Source of the DNA: Acanthaster planci
Lineage: Eukaryota > Echinodermata > Asteroidea > Valvatida > Acanthasteridae
DNA: 64,000 bases
Reading direction: 5' to 3'
Assembly (NCBI RefSeq): GCF_001949145.1
Contig: NW_019091721.1
Coordinates: forward strand, 77,431-141,430
The notes under the pieces are model-generated. The model saw only the letters and a list, made by a program, of their open reading frames with translations, was not told the origin of the DNA and searched no databases. Both the position numbers and the translations under genes were made by a program. Shown here in pieces: positions 1 through 12,293 of the stretch (position 1 is the first letter of the stretch; every line of letters starts with the position of its first letter).

Positions 1-2724
1 TTGGGTAAACTGTGGAAAAGACACACGAATGTGAAGTCAGGATACTTGCCAACAACCAGTCCCACATGTATACCAGCAATACAGTTCATAAATGTAGAGT
101 ACTGTATTCTTAACACTGGTACATGTACATGTGTGATGTACATGTGTGATGTGCATGTACATGTGTGATGTACCTGTACATGTGTGATGTACATGTACAT
201 CACACATGTGTGTACAGCAGCTTTTGTGTATGTAAGCATACATATACATGTACAATATGATATACAATGCACAAGATGTCACAGAGCCACCGCTGGATGT
301 ACAAGTACTGGTACCGTAGGAAGACATCAGTTGCAGAATTAATATCTTGAGTGCTGTTACATCTATTTTTCCCACCTGATTTGGCAAAGAAAAACATGGC
401 ATGACCTTAGCTTAAGGTGCATTGCTGGCGTACAGGGACAAAAATGAGTTTCCTGGACTGGAGAACTTGAAAAAGTGAATGCAGCACAGAAGACAACAGA
501 AGCACTCTTGACATGCTAGACAATCAAGCAATGTGGAGAAGGCCTTTTTCCTACATCGACATGTAGGCAACGTGGACATCCTCGTATCAAACAAGGTACC
601 GGTAAACCATTGCCATACAAGTGCTTTTGATCATGAAAACGTGGATAAATTGGCAAACCAGTCCCCCTACTTTTTCAAAAAGTTGACTTTTGCTTCTACC
701 GGTATGCACTGCACATGAAGTTGCTGTGTGTGTACACTTACATGTATACCGGTACTTGCTGGTACATGTACATGTAGGTCTTATCCTTCACACTACACAG
801 TGTGTTGCAATTTGCAAAATACATGTACCATGGTTTTTTGGGGGGCAAACTGTGAGTCTTTGCTTTCATCTTAAATGTCGTTACTCTTTACTATTTATTT
901 CCGGTGGCATACAAATCCCCCTCCCATAATTACGTTTTATGGGCATAGCAGTGAGTACAACAAATTTTTGTCATGATACATGCAAATTTCTTAAAAGAAC
1001 TTACATGTAACTTAAAAATTACTTCATCCAGTTATGATTCACATTAAGAACTTATTACAAACTTGACTGCTGATGAGTATACTCTTACGTGTACATGTAG
1101 TGACAGGTGCACTGGATTCTGCCATTACGAGTATACTCGTAGAAAATGAAAGGTTTTGTATCGTAAACTTGTGATTTTTTACATGTACTAGTACTTGTGA
1201 GAATTATTAAACACACAAGAAATATTTTTTCATGGAAAAATATACACACATACATGTACACAACATTCCTTCATCCCTATGCCCAAAACTTGAAAAGAAA
1301 ATGTGTTATGGTAGCTCTCCTTGTACTGGTAGGTGTATTTATCTGCATTCTATTCTGAAGTACAGACAGCAGCAACCTGAACTGCGACATGGAAGTACAT
1401 GTATATGTAGGGTAAAACATACTGTACAGTGCATGTACAGTTAACTCTTGCTACATGTACATGTGTACAACAACGTTGCAGGGACAAGATTATTTACCAA
1501 ATGCTTTGTTATCAAACGGGACTTTATTATAAAAGGAGTGTAAAACCAAACCAAAACATAAGAAATCAAGAAATTGGGGATTCACAGAAAATGCTCTTTA
1601 TTTTGTTAGAAACATTTTATTTACATGCAGCGGTATATCAGCAGAGAATGGATTATGTACTGTACTGCTGTATGTATATTAAATGAATGTAAAATACATT
1701 TCACAAAAAAAGCCACACTTACAATACTTAGAAATCACACACACAGATTTTGAACTTTTGAACCTGTTGAATTTAAGAAAGCTTTCAGCCATCAACACCA
1801 GCTGTTGTTTTCACTTCACATGTGACTGAATGTGAAATAAGTTTAGCAGATGCACCTGTAAGTGCTGCTGTTTTTTCTCCTTCAGAGGAAAAGCATTTAA
1901 CAGGTAACTTTAAATAACTACCAAAAACATTTACAATTTGTGGCTACATACATGTCCATATAAACCAAAACACTAAGATGATTCTTTACATATACGTGAT
2001 AGTGAAAAACGATTCCATTTTGAATGTACTGCTTGTGTTGCTTTATAAAGTTAACCACCAGCCAAGGGGACTTTCTGAATTAACCTACTGGTACATGTAC
2101 CTGTCCATTGTATGCAACTCAACGTTCCCTTTCTTAGTTCATCTGTTCAATAACATGTATGGTTTTTTTTTTTGGTTAACTTTCAAGTTTCCATTAAATC
2201 ATTTAAAAGAGTTAACACTATCGTAAATCACATTCACATTCCATCATCTGCCAGTGGTTAAAGTTCACATTTTTCCCACCTGTCTTCAGAGTTTGGACAT
2301 TTTGCCAAGAATTGTACAGGCATTACATGTACATGTATGTCTGGTTTCCAGAAACTGGAGTCAAAATGACAGTAACACGTCGATGGAAAATCCAAAACAG
2401 CACAGGGAAGGGGGAGTTTTGTTTTTTTGTTTTATTTTGCTTGGTTTGGTTTTTTGATAATGCATCACAAGGATATTGGAGTAGGTTTACAGTTTGAGGG
2501 CACTTTGATTTTGCATGATTTTGTTTCCAGCAAACAGATGATTATGGTTTAATTAGCATGAAATGCAAATACAATGTTCAAGTTGTCATGGTTGTGTAAA
2601 TTGGGCAAAACACATTAGGAAGAAAATAAAAAGTGTGTTTTCTTATTTGGAGCTCTGTACATGTATACACACACATATCGGTACTTTCTGTATATGTTGA
2701 AGTTTAATGAGCAGCTACCGTAAA
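1..2724. other. Intergenic or intronic, rich in TACATG repeats
   Basis: No supportable exon. The stretch carries many short TACATG/TGTGATG tracts (densest at about 118-260) and ACCGGTAC islands. The small open frames here read Tyr-Met/His-Val/Cys-Thr repeats, as expected from translating TACATG repeats, so they are not called genes. Confidence 0.6.
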
Positions 2725-2902
2725 TAATACAGCTGTTTCAAAACAGGGCGCCGCCAAGAGTTTGCAACGCGTTGGCCAATCACAACGCTCAAAATTTGTT
2801 GACCCTTTCTAAACGGGCTTTGGGTCGACAACTTTCGTGCATTATGATTGGCCAACGCATTGCAAACTCTTGGTGGCGCACTATTGTGAAACGGCCGTGT
2901 TA
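2725..2902. mobile_element. Palindromic MITE, family A copy 1
   Basis: The two halves are long inverted repeats: CCGCCAAGAGTTTGCAACG on the left matches the reverse complement of the right half with few mismatches. The ends read TAATAC and GTGTTA. No coding capacity. A second copy of the same family lies at 60770-60933. It is a non-autonomous hairpin element; the parent superfamily is not identified. Confidence 0.8.
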
Positions 2903-3188
2903 CGGGTATGATAAATGTACTGAAACAGTTTCTTTACATAAACATGCATGTACGGTACATGTACATTTACCGGTATGTATGTACATGTATACAGTACCGC
3001 TACACTGTACATGTACATGTACCCATATTGGACAATTTTCAGATTCAACCATTCAGATGTGCAAAAAGTTCCCTGTCTTATATTTGAAGCAAACAACTTT
3101 CAAATACTACATTACATATCATCAGCCCCTTATGTTCATGTACTGTACATGCATTGGACAGATACATGTACATGTAGGGTACTGTACA

Positions 3189-4125
3189 NNNNNNNNNNNN
3201 NNNNNNNNNNNNNNNNNNNNNNNNNNNNNNNNNNNNNNNNNNNNNNNNNNNNNNNNNNNNNNNNNNNNNNNNNNNNNNNNNNNNNNNNNNNNNNNNNNNN
3301 NNNNNNNNNNNNNNNNNNNNNNNNNNNNNNNNNNNNNNNNNNNNNNNNNNNNNNNNNNNNNNNNNNNNNNNNNNNNNNNNNNNNNNNNNNNNNNNNNNNN
3401 NNNNNNNNNNNNNNNNNNNNNNNNNNNNNNNNNNNNNNNNNNNNNNNNNNNNNNNNNNNNNNNNNNNNNNNNNNNNNNNNNNNNNNNNNNNNNNNNNNNN
3501 NNNNNNNNNNNNNNNNNNNNNNNNNNNNNNNNNNNNNNNNNNNNNNNNNNNNNNNNNNNNNNNNNNNNNNNNNNNNNNNNNNNNNNNNNNNNNNNNNNNN
3601 NNNNNNNNNNNNNNNNNNNNNNNNNNNNNNNNNNNNNNNNNNNNNNNNNNNNNNNNNNNNNNNNNNNNNNNNNNNNNNNNNNNNNNNNNNNNNNNNNNNN
3701 NNNNNNNNNNNNNNNNNNNNNNNNNNNNNNNNNNNNNNNNNNNNNNNNNNNNNNNNNNNNNNNNNNNNNNNNNNNNNNNNNNNNNNNNNNNNNNNNNNNN
3801 NNNNNNNNNNNNNNNNNNNNNNNNNNNNNNNNNNNNNNNNNNNNNNNNNNNNNNNNNNNNNNNNNNNNNNNNNNNNNNNNNNNNNNNNNNNNNNNNNNNN
3901 NNNNNNNNNNNNNNNNNNNNNNNNNNNNNNNNNNNNNNNNNNNNNNNNNNNNNNNNNNNNNNNNNNNNNNNNNNNNNNNNNNNNNNNNNNNNNNNNNNNN
4001 NNNNNNNNNNNNNNNNNNNNNNNNNNNNNNNNNNNNNNNNNNNNNNNNNNNNNNNNNNNNNNNNNNNNNNNNNNNNNNNNNNNNNNNNNNNNNNNNNNNN
4101 NNNNNNNNNNNNNNNNNNNNNNNNN
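3189..4125. other. Assembly gap (937 N)
   Basis: Run of N. TACATG-rich sequence borders it on both sides, so collapse over simple repeats is the likely cause. Confidence 0.99.
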
Positions 4126-4747
4126 GTACAAAAGCACACTGTTTGGCATTCTTTACATACTGTTCATGTACATGTACCTCAGTGCTGATAAAAATGATCA
4201 AGGTTTCTTTCGCATGCCAAACATGTTGAGGCAAAGGTCGACACTGGGATGGGAAAAAATGTCTACCACACCATGTTCTCACACACAGTTCTCTCCAACC
4301 TTCCCACATTTGCACTTTTCTACTCTTGTCACTAGTCACAGCTGGGTTTGTGTCTGATTGATCACTCAAGTAATCCACTTGTGGCACTGTGTTGGGTTGT
4401 TATTACTTTTTTTTTCCTTTTTACTTTAAGTCAGTATGCATTCCATTTATTATTTTCCTTAGATGGCCACAAGAGAAAACTAATTTTTTTCTTTTCCTTT
4501 TGTACGGTTCGTATCAGTTACAAGATGGATCTAAGTTAAAGTTCATTGGCCAACTGTCAAAATTCTTTTTTCTAATTGTGTCCTGACCTTCAAAATAAAT
4601 CACCACCCAGTCTTCCTGAACCAGGTGTCTTCAGATCTCGTCACTTTCCCAAAGTCTCACGTAATTAATTTAGCAAGGCAAATTTCCAGGTCACACATTC
4701 ATGGGTCTGATGATTTTCTTTGTAATCCCTCTCCCCCCATGAGAGAT
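4126..4747. other. Unassigned sequence
   Basis: I see no exon or repeat structure here apart from T-rich tracts near 4410-4500. Confidence 0.4.
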
Positions 4748-4965
4748 ACACATGTACATGTACATGTATATCCTACATGTACATGTACAGGTATATCCTA
4801 CATGTACATGTATATCCTACATGTACATGTATATCCTACATGTACATGTATATCCTACATGTACATGTATATCCTACATGTACATGTATATCCTACATGT
4901 ACATGTACATGTATATCCTACATGTACATGTATATCCTACATGTACATGTATATCCTACATGTAT
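4748..4965. repeat. 19-bp minisatellite
   Basis: Tandem array of the unit ATCCTACATGTACATGTAT, about eleven copies, with occasional extra TACATG hexamers. It appears to have grown from the TACATG repeat by gaining an ATCC spacer. All frames are open because the unit lacks stops, which gives spurious reading frames. Confidence 0.95.
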
Positions 4966-6084
4966 CATAATGAATGCATCATCCAGAAATGAACACCATC
5001 ATTAACAAGAGAGAGGCTTGAGACTAATCAAGCCTACAAAACATGTCAGAAAAAATTTAACTTTTGAGGCTTCTAAACTGTTTGTGGTAAAATTACAAGT
5101 ACACGTACATGTACTCTGCCTGCTAGCGGTATGTGCATACATGTACATGTACATTTTTCATTTTGATGAAAAAATAAGAATATTTGTCACTTAATGTAAA
5201 CATGTAACACAAAATTCAATTTTCAGAAACCTCTGCCACAGGATCCTTAGCTTAGAGATTCTGGAAAGGGATAATGCTGCATAAAACAATCAGGGTATCT
5301 TTCGGAAAAATGACACAATTGTACAGAGATTATGCATGTGTACACAGTCGTCCTTGGAGACCGTCCACGGATAAATTTAAACAGTAGTTTGACAACGAAC
5401 ACAATTTAAAATCATCGCAAATATACATGTACTTGGCCAACTGGTCATGAAGTGTGTCAATAATTTTTTGAAGAGTGTGCTTTAGTTGCCCTGGACAGGG
5501 TCAAACCCTTGATCTTGTCACCAGCCAGATATCACCGAGGACGATGTCATCACTCAATGGGTGACGCAAAAAAGATCCAACATGCCTCTTCGGTCTTGAG
5601 ACAATGGTCATGGTACAAGCACTAATGAATTCAGTAATTTCATATGGGGGAGGTGAAACTTCTAGTACACGTACATGTAACAGATTTTGGAAGAGTTGTA
5701 TTCCTCTTCTTTGAATATTTTAACAGAAACAAAATTTTCCATCAAAGTACACACAGGCTTTCCAACAGAGACTCCAAAGAAATGGCAAAAACAGCAAACC
5801 ATAGCAGAATACGCTTTCACTGACGGACACAGTATACATGTACTACCAACATGCTGGGATGAGAGGACTGCATGTACCGGTACAGTAGTTTGAAATCTGT
5901 ATTATGAGCGAGTTGCGTAATGGGTAACTGCTGTTTCTTGAACATGGCAGATTTCATGAGCTTAACAGACATTTTAGTAACAAACATGTACATGTACATA
6001 CTGTTGGTACAGTATAACAAGTGCAGTGATTTGCCATAAATGTTTCTACGCACGCACAAAAACATTCTTTATTCAGATATGCAT
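4966..6084. other. Unassigned, low-information stretch
   Basis: Scattered TACATG tracts only. The next exon of the minus-strand gene seen at 6656-6747 should lie to the left of 6656, but I could not identify it here or elsewhere. Confidence 0.4.
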
Positions 6085-6335
6085 GCATTCAAAAATCACG
6101 AAGATCAGTGTTGGCAGGCATGCTATTTCTGGTGCTATGAATTTTGTTTGTAGGGCAGAGGCGATGATATGAGAATTCATCATGAGATTCTCTGTGCATT
6201 GTAACTTGAAAACTGAGACTGTTGCCAAAGTCCATATCAAGCAGTCCATGAGCAATCTTGTACAGCATGCACATGCTCCAGCACAAAGAGGCCCATCTTA
6301 ATCCAAGAGAGCTAATGTAGTCTTTTGTTCCTGAC
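6085..6335 (-). mobile_element. Non-LTR retrotransposon fragment, C-terminal RT region
   Basis: The minus-strand translation contains LGLRWASLCW followed by MLYKIAHGLLDMDF and a basic/aromatic stretch. This is the layout of the region C-terminal to the reverse-transcriptase domain in CR1/L2/Jockey-type LINEs (LGW..L..RR....YKI.HGL.D). The frame is degraded and there is no full RT core, so it is a dead fragment. It lies downstream of the last exon seen of the unknown minus-strand gene. Confidence 0.6.
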
Positions 6336-6655
6336 TGAATTGGGTTTTTTTCAATGCCTCCACCACAATAACAAAACACATTTAATCCTTGGCCTTCTCA
6401 CAAAACCAACCTAAAAATAGTCATAATGAAAAGTATGTACATGTCTTTCTCCGATTGTTGAAGCTGTGTAAACTAGCCTTTCCCTTTTCTCCACTATCTG
6501 GATGTGAAACTGTCATATATATGTACCAGCACCAGTAACTCTTATAAATAAAAAGGTGTGTGGTATTCTACATGTACCGGTATGCGTATATTGACCCTCC
6601 CTTATAAAAATTATGGGGGAAAAAGACGCTCACACAAAATGTTTCCGGAACTCAC

Positions 6656-6747
6656 CAGAAGTTGACAAGGTCTTCCCTGTCAATGGCTGGGTTGGCCGAC
6701 ATCAACAGAAAGGCATGCAGGAAATCCTCCAACCGCAGATGCTTTTC
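6656..6747 (-). CDS. Unknown gene, exon 2
   Basis: 30 codons plus 2 nt; acceptor tgtgcag|GAA and donor CTG|gtgagt, both consensus. The split last codon begins TG (Trp or Cys). Confidence 0.75.
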
Positions 6748-9361
6748 CTGCACAAAATAAACAAACAAAAAAAAGGGTTGGTTGGAAAACTGGTTGAACA
6801 CAGCAGACTCCAGTCTGGTGGGGCTAAGGTCTGCATTTTACAACATTTGTCACACTGTATCTGAACATGTACACGGTATCTTGAAAAAGTTTGGTTCCAC
6901 ATCCATTTATGAACCAGTATACGCAAATGTCAGGAGTCTGATAACCACCCTCACGGCTGCGTTTTGTAAGTCCGACGCCTCATACATGTCATAGGTCCGA
7001 CGCCTCAAAAGTCCGAATTTTCAGACTTATGAGGCATCTGAATAATGAGGCGTCAAATTTAAAGGCATTTTTTTTTTCAGCCTCATAGTTCCGACACCTT
7101 ATAAATCCAACGTCGCACCAAGGTGTCGGACTTAATATAAGGCATCAGTGCGATTGACTGTGAAACATGGAGGAGTGCAGGCCCGCACGACACGTCGCCC
7201 GCAAGCGAGATTCAACTTTGTTCCCACTCGTGCCCACGGTACTGACCCTGTTAGGAAAACTAAATCAAGCAGAAAACCTGCACGGTTCCTACAATGGTCC
7301 AGTATTTGCTTAATCCAAAATACGACTACGTGTGAGAATGATGTATGATATTTTGCTAAATATAAAAAGCAGTTTTTCAACTGTAATACTTTTGAAATCT
7401 TAAAAATGTTTGTATGTGTCATAAATAGTACACCATACTTGCACCGGGAACCAGTCTTGTTCTAGTGCCGTCTTCATACACTCGTAATGAGCGTCAATTC
7501 AAACGTCAGACTTTCAAGACTTCAGATTTTTTAAGGCATGGGATCTATGCCATGGGCCCAAAAAATTTGGAACTTTTAAATGCATTTGTCGGACCTATGA
7601 GGCGTCGGACTTGTGAGGCGTGAGACCTATGAGGCGCCAGACTTATGGATTTTTTAAATGCTTTTTTTGGACTTATGAGCTAACCCCAGCATGCATTGTA
7701 CCTGCTCCTAAACTCCATAAGTGTCATTTTACATTGAAATAACTGGAATGTATATCACCAATTGAAATGTTATTTCACCCAGGAGTCAGAGGTGCTTACA
7801 CCATACACACAAATACACCATTTTTCATGTAAACATTTTGCATACAGATATACTAATATTTAAGAATTTATATCAACTACCGGTACATAAGAAAGTGGAC
7901 TATCATTCCACAAAGCATCACAGACAACATCGCAGTCTTCCCTTTCATTGCCAATTTTTGGGTAGACATTTACAATACAAAGTAAATAAGAAAACAGACT
8001 TGACTCATTTGAATTATAACACAACAAAAGCTTGCTACATGTGAAAACCTTCGATACTTTAATGGCATAGTGTAAGTACTGTACGGTACACATGTACAGT
8101 ATAATGCACATGTATGTCCAGTCTAGATCTATACATGCGCTTTGTAGACATGTGACGCATGTCTTATACTGAACAGAGTGAAAACTTATAGTACAAATAC
8201 TGTATACAATCTGAAGTTGAAATGAACAGGTGATATAACATTAGCCAACACTTTCGGTTTCACCTCGCAGTGGTCATTTGTACAGGTGCCGGTACCTTCT
8301 GGATATGATTATTGCTCTGTCATGTGATTTGTTGTCAACGCTAACGGCAGCATCATGTGATACACAAACTAAACAGGTCTGCCTTCCCTCATCCAAGATT
8401 ACTGCCGAAAACCTGGCACAAGTCCAAGAACATCAGGCACATGCAAGTAGGGATGAGTGAGGTAGTAAACATTTACTTTCAAACTAAGCATCTACATGTA
8501 AGTGCTTTCATTTACGTGCATAGTACACTGGTACATGTGCATAGTACATGTATACATGATACACACCTGTGAACGTATCAGTATTTAATGTTTTCTCATG
8601 GAGTGAGTACTGTTTGACACCCTATTTTATCCTTTTTATAAAAAGCAGTGTCCATTCAGTACTGGACAGTTTACTCAACTTTTAACACAAACAAGCCCAC
8701 AAGATGGATAAATTATGTCAAGGTCTTCTTTTGACCACAAATGGGAAGACTGTGCGTTATCATTGCCCAATTAGCCTGCATGTTGGTAGCAATGGGACGG
8801 ACCCGCTTACACGTGTACATGTATCAATTGATGTCACAACATGAACTAACTTGGTCACACTGTTGTTATAAACTAGATTTAATTTACTGATTTTTTAAAT
8901 CATTCCCAAGAACAGCCCTTCCATTATTTTATTTTCAAGTGTTTTTGACCATAATGTAAACTGTTTTTCTGTTGAGCCATTTTTGTTATCCAAACAGCCT
9001 CAAGCCTCCCCTTCCCCTTAAAAGAAATTCATGATACATGTCCAGTACCTGTCTGCAAAAAAGGGAAATAATTCAGTTCATGCCCAAATATATCTGCCGA
9101 CCACACAACAACATAGGCACTCAAAGCACCAAACTAAATTCCATGCAGGCAATTCTTCTGATCGTGTATTCTCAAGACAGTCAGTCACGTGGTGAAGTGG
9201 CCTTCTAAATCCCTGCTTTTGTACATTACATGTACATTGCTCAGTTTACCACATACTCTTACCTTCTGAGCAGCCTCTGTCTCCTCACTGGTGGTGAGGG
9301 AGATGAACGCCTCCCATCTACCTCGGAGGTTCCGCCCCATCCGTCCACCACCCTCCATCAT
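6656..9361 (-). CDS. Unidentified gene, two coding exons (5' part)
   Basis: Two exons join cleanly in phase 0. Exon 1 (9361-9263, 33 codons) starts with a double Met, reads MMEGGGRMGRNLRG then RWEAFISLTTSEETEAAQK, and ends AAG|gtaag. Exon 2 (6747-6656) follows a good acceptor (tgtgcag), reads EKHLRLEDFLHAFLLMSA then NPAIDREDLVNF, and ends TG|gtgag in phase 2, so the protein continues. The N-terminus is hydrophilic with no signal peptide; the second exon looks like amphipathic helices. In-frame stops lie 5' of the double Met, so that start is likely. I do not recognise the family and found no later exons before the left edge. The 2.5-kb intron holds a foldback-type element. Exon reality is well supported; function is unknown. 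Confidence 0.7.
6964..7680. mobile_element. Foldback-type element with subrepeat inverted ends
   Basis: The left end (6964-7130) repeats the motif AGTCCGACGCCTCA several times with spacers such as CATAGG. The right end (about 7590-7680) carries the same motif inverted (GAGGCGTCGGAC) several times. Long inverted ends made of short subrepeats around a unique centre (about 7140-7500) are the hallmark of foldback elements. No transposase frame is seen. It is intronic in the unknown minus-strand gene. Confidence 0.6.
7690..9262. other. Intron of unknown minus-strand gene
   Basis: The intron between the two supported exons. Nothing beyond TACATG tracts and A/T-rich unique sequence is recognisable. 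Confidence 0.5.
9263..9361 (-). CDS. Unknown gene, exon 1 coding part
   Basis: 33 codons, start at the first of two adjacent ATGs, donor AAG|gtaagag in phase 0. A candidate 5'UTR acceptor (ttcgcag) lies near 9462-9468 on the minus strand. Confidence 0.7.
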
Positions 9362-11430
9362 CTTTGCAAGTACAGGTAGTTCTTCCACAGAGTTTTATTC
9401 ACACATCACTTAGAGAGGAATGCTCATATGATCCCACCATAATCATCCAGTGCATCCGGTCTGCGAAGAGGGAATAAAATAAGAACATCACCAAAGAACA
9501 AAGTTCAAGTGCACATGTGTAGATGATAAAAGGATTCTACACAATCTTAGTGATTACACAACTGTAACTTATTTATGCACCCTCACAAATAAAAGGACAC
9601 ATGAAATAGGACTTTTGTACCAGTAGGAAAGCTTTCTTGCAATGTTACTATGACTTTCCACCTCCTTTGTCGCAGTAAAAGGGAGAACTCAACAACATAT
9701 TGGTTTTTAAGGTTAATGGAAATATCAATATTTATGAGCTAATGTGTAATGTCATCCATGGCAGAACAGGAATTGTTCCAAAGCTCTTTCTACAAATACA
9801 AGTAATGATGAATGTTTATCACAATTTCTACATTAATTTCTTGTTCCAAGTAAGTTCAACTTTTTATTTGTTTACCACTTTAAGTTATTTGGACAATAGC
9901 AATAGCCAATATTTCTTCAAAACTTTGGGGGAGGGGGGAACTGTGACGGACAATTGTTTTTCAAATTACCTTTTCTTATGCCTTTTCGACAAGTAATGCC
10001 TTGTGTGACAAAAGAAAACTACTGTAGCGCCCTCTAAAATGTGTGGATGATAGGATTTTCTGAGAATGGAAAAACTATCACCTTCTTGCCACTTTAATGA
10101 AAGTAAGTATTGAAATCTTCCTTGAATTGTTGTAACACATGGCACTATGAACAAAAACAATTTGAGTTGAAAGTCAAGCTGTGGAAATGTGTTACTGGTG
10201 AAAGTTGCATCGTCATACCGGGGGAGGGGTAGCTTTCCTGTGGTTGCATCATGTACATACATTTATACATGTATTAGTTCAGCATGGAAAATGTGTCTAT
10301 AGTAGACTGGATACACGCATATTCCTGGACATGTACATGTACAACATAAAGTGAAAATGGACCATGAGTGGCTCAGTAATTGAGTAACACTAGACAAAAA
10401 TACATATGTATTACTCAGTTGAGCACATCTGGTACATGTAACAAATATAGGTTTGTTCTGAAAGCAAAATTAGCACAAGGTTAGTGGCCATGTCAGTAAC
10501 TCTGCCTTGAAGTGAACCACATTTTATTATTTTGTCCCCCAGTGAACTTGTTAAAACAGTTTGAACTTAACTTCAAACTCTCTCAAAACCAAATCATGCA
10601 AGGTGACTTTCAAATGCTACATAACAGAACATTTTTTATAAAGAAACAATTTATTTCAATTTTTTTTTAATTTGCTGCAGGCAAAGAAAACAAGTTGCAA
10701 AAAAGAACCGGCTGACTTCTATCGCATTCACAATCTCAGTAACCCAATGCAGAGACCACTTCAAATTTCCGCAACTACAAATAATCTGCATTTCCCTCAG
10801 TGCTTCGGGATAATGTACATGTACATGTAAATGTACATGAACTTTGTGTAGGCAAGGTTAAAGTCTTCAAAAACCAAAAGGTGCGAATGGTTTTTATGCA
10901 CCAATGCCTATCTGAGGTTTTCAGAGCGGAATCAAACAGATAATGTACCGGGTAAGGCCAGTAACACAAGGTACAAGTACATGTACATGTGTAATCTTTT
11001 TGAAGTAACGTCCATTTGTTATAAGAGCAGACAAGGCTGCACCAGCTTGTCTATGGCTACTTACATGTATTTATGAATACGCATGCATCAAAAAACCATA
11101 CAGGTACAATGTGCATGTTCCACAGTACCATTATTTCTACAATGTGCCAATTAAACTGGGGTGATGGGGTAGGTCAAGGTGATGAGGAAGTAGAAAGATT
11201 TACATTTTTTTTTCTTTTGTCTGCCATACCATCCCCTTACATACGATAAACAGCACGAGGGAAGGTGTCAACTTTCCTGCAGGCTGAAGGCATCCAAAAG
11301 GTAGAATAATTTGGTACTGGTAAGTTGTTCTCCCTTTCCATTTATCAAATAGCACATTTTATCTTCGGGTCCCAATTCCACATCGAGATGCTCATCAGCG
11401 ATGATCTCCTGACCCCCAATCTGTTATCTT
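9362..11430. other. Upstream/intergenic, nothing recognised
   Basis: Probably 5'UTR, promoter or intron of the unknown minus-strand gene nearest 9400, then unassigned sequence with TACATG tracts. Confidence 0.4.
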
Positions 11431-11500
11431 TTAACCCTAAGCCCCTAGGGTGTATGTAAAATCGTACTGAAATTGGAGGATTTGGGACTGTTAGGGTTAA
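11431..11500. mobile_element. 70-bp TTAACCCTAA micro-element, copy 1
   Basis: It begins TTAACCCTAA and ends TTAGGGTTAA, exact inverted ends of 10 bp. The interior (TGTAAAATCGTACTGAAATT) matches the copy at 45252-45321 nearly base for base, with identical 70-bp length. Its last four bases are the TTAA that flanks the next element. Confidence 0.8.
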
Positions 11501-12293
11501 AGACCAACTCCAACTATGCTAACTTTTCTCATATTAAATACTGTTCAGAAGAGCAAAGTCTAATAACAGCGGCACATATCTCCCTTGCAATACACGTTTT
11601 TGTGTTAATCAAACACAGATTTTGGACCAATTTTTCCTTTGAGTCCAGTCTGGTGTTGTAAAAATGGAAGTGTTGTTACGACTCATTAGCATCTACATGT
11701 AATGAAGATTGATTTTGTGATGTATTACTGTAGAGAGGAAATACCACAGGATGTGTGTTTAGGCATGCATAGCATACGTAGCCACGGACGACAGCACAAA
11801 CTTGACGAATGCTCTCATTCTTTGGCAACTCGAAGAATTTCAATCCCGGTTCTTTCGCAGAATTTCTCGTACATCCACCAATGACGCACAATTTCGGCAT
11901 TATTGTAAATCATGAAGAAAGGAGCACAAAACTCTTGACGGAAGAGAGACAATGCGGCACAGTAGACCCGGCACACAGATCGATCCAAAGTGCCTGGTGC
12001 ACGCACATGTAACAGTAGCTCCAAGTTCTTGTACATTTGTAGTGGAACCTGTCGTGCCATAGATACCAGTTCCAATATTTTCTCCACTATTACATCATAC
12101 AACTTGCATTTCCCAACAGCGGCGTCAGCGGTCAGATTGTGAAAATTTTTCAAAAAACTCAAAAGACTGTTTAAAAGTTTTTAAAAGCAAAATTACAAAA
12201 AAATACAGATGTAAAACAGACATAATGATTTATTACACACTAAACACAATAATAGTTCATTTTCAAAACTTTTAAAACCATTGGAGTTGGTCT
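11501..12293 (-). mobile_element. TTAA-flanked DNA transposon remnant with THAP-like ORF
   Basis: A 793-bp unit with exact 13-bp terminal inverted repeats (AGACCAACTCCAA / TTGGAGTTGGTCT) and TTAA on both sides (11497-11500, 12294-12297), a piggyBac-like target duplication. The minus strand contains a THAP-like start (see 11676-11900) and a second frame of 115 codons (12162-11815). No DDE/DDD catalytic core is seen, so it is non-autonomous or decayed. The THAP-like start inside TTAA-type ends is an unexpected pairing. Confidence 0.75.
11676..11900 (-). pseudogene. THAP-like zinc-finger start in a transposon
   Basis: The frame opens MPKLCVIGGCTRNSAKEPG then LKFFELPKNE. An initiator Met-Pro, CxxxxC spacing and a GL.FF.LPK stretch match the N-terminus of THAP DNA-binding domains. 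The distal Cys/His ligands and AVPTIF-like box are not visible in this frame: it runs on to a stop without the conserved Trp. A splice after the LPKNESIRQ segment or frame decay could explain that. It lies inside the TTAA-flanked element. Confidence 0.5.

Noticed and set aside
2772-4387. Several long open frames on both strands across 3189-4125
   Set aside because: They exist only because N codons have no stops; the real flanking sequence is TACATG repeat and a MITE.
4745-4970. CRISPR-like repetition
   Set aside because: No unique spacers; plain tandem minisatellite in a eukaryotic genome.
4625-5005. Plus-strand frame of 126 codons of repeating Tyr-Pro-Thr-Cys-Thr
   Set aside because: Translation of the 19-bp minisatellite; all three frames are open for the same reason.
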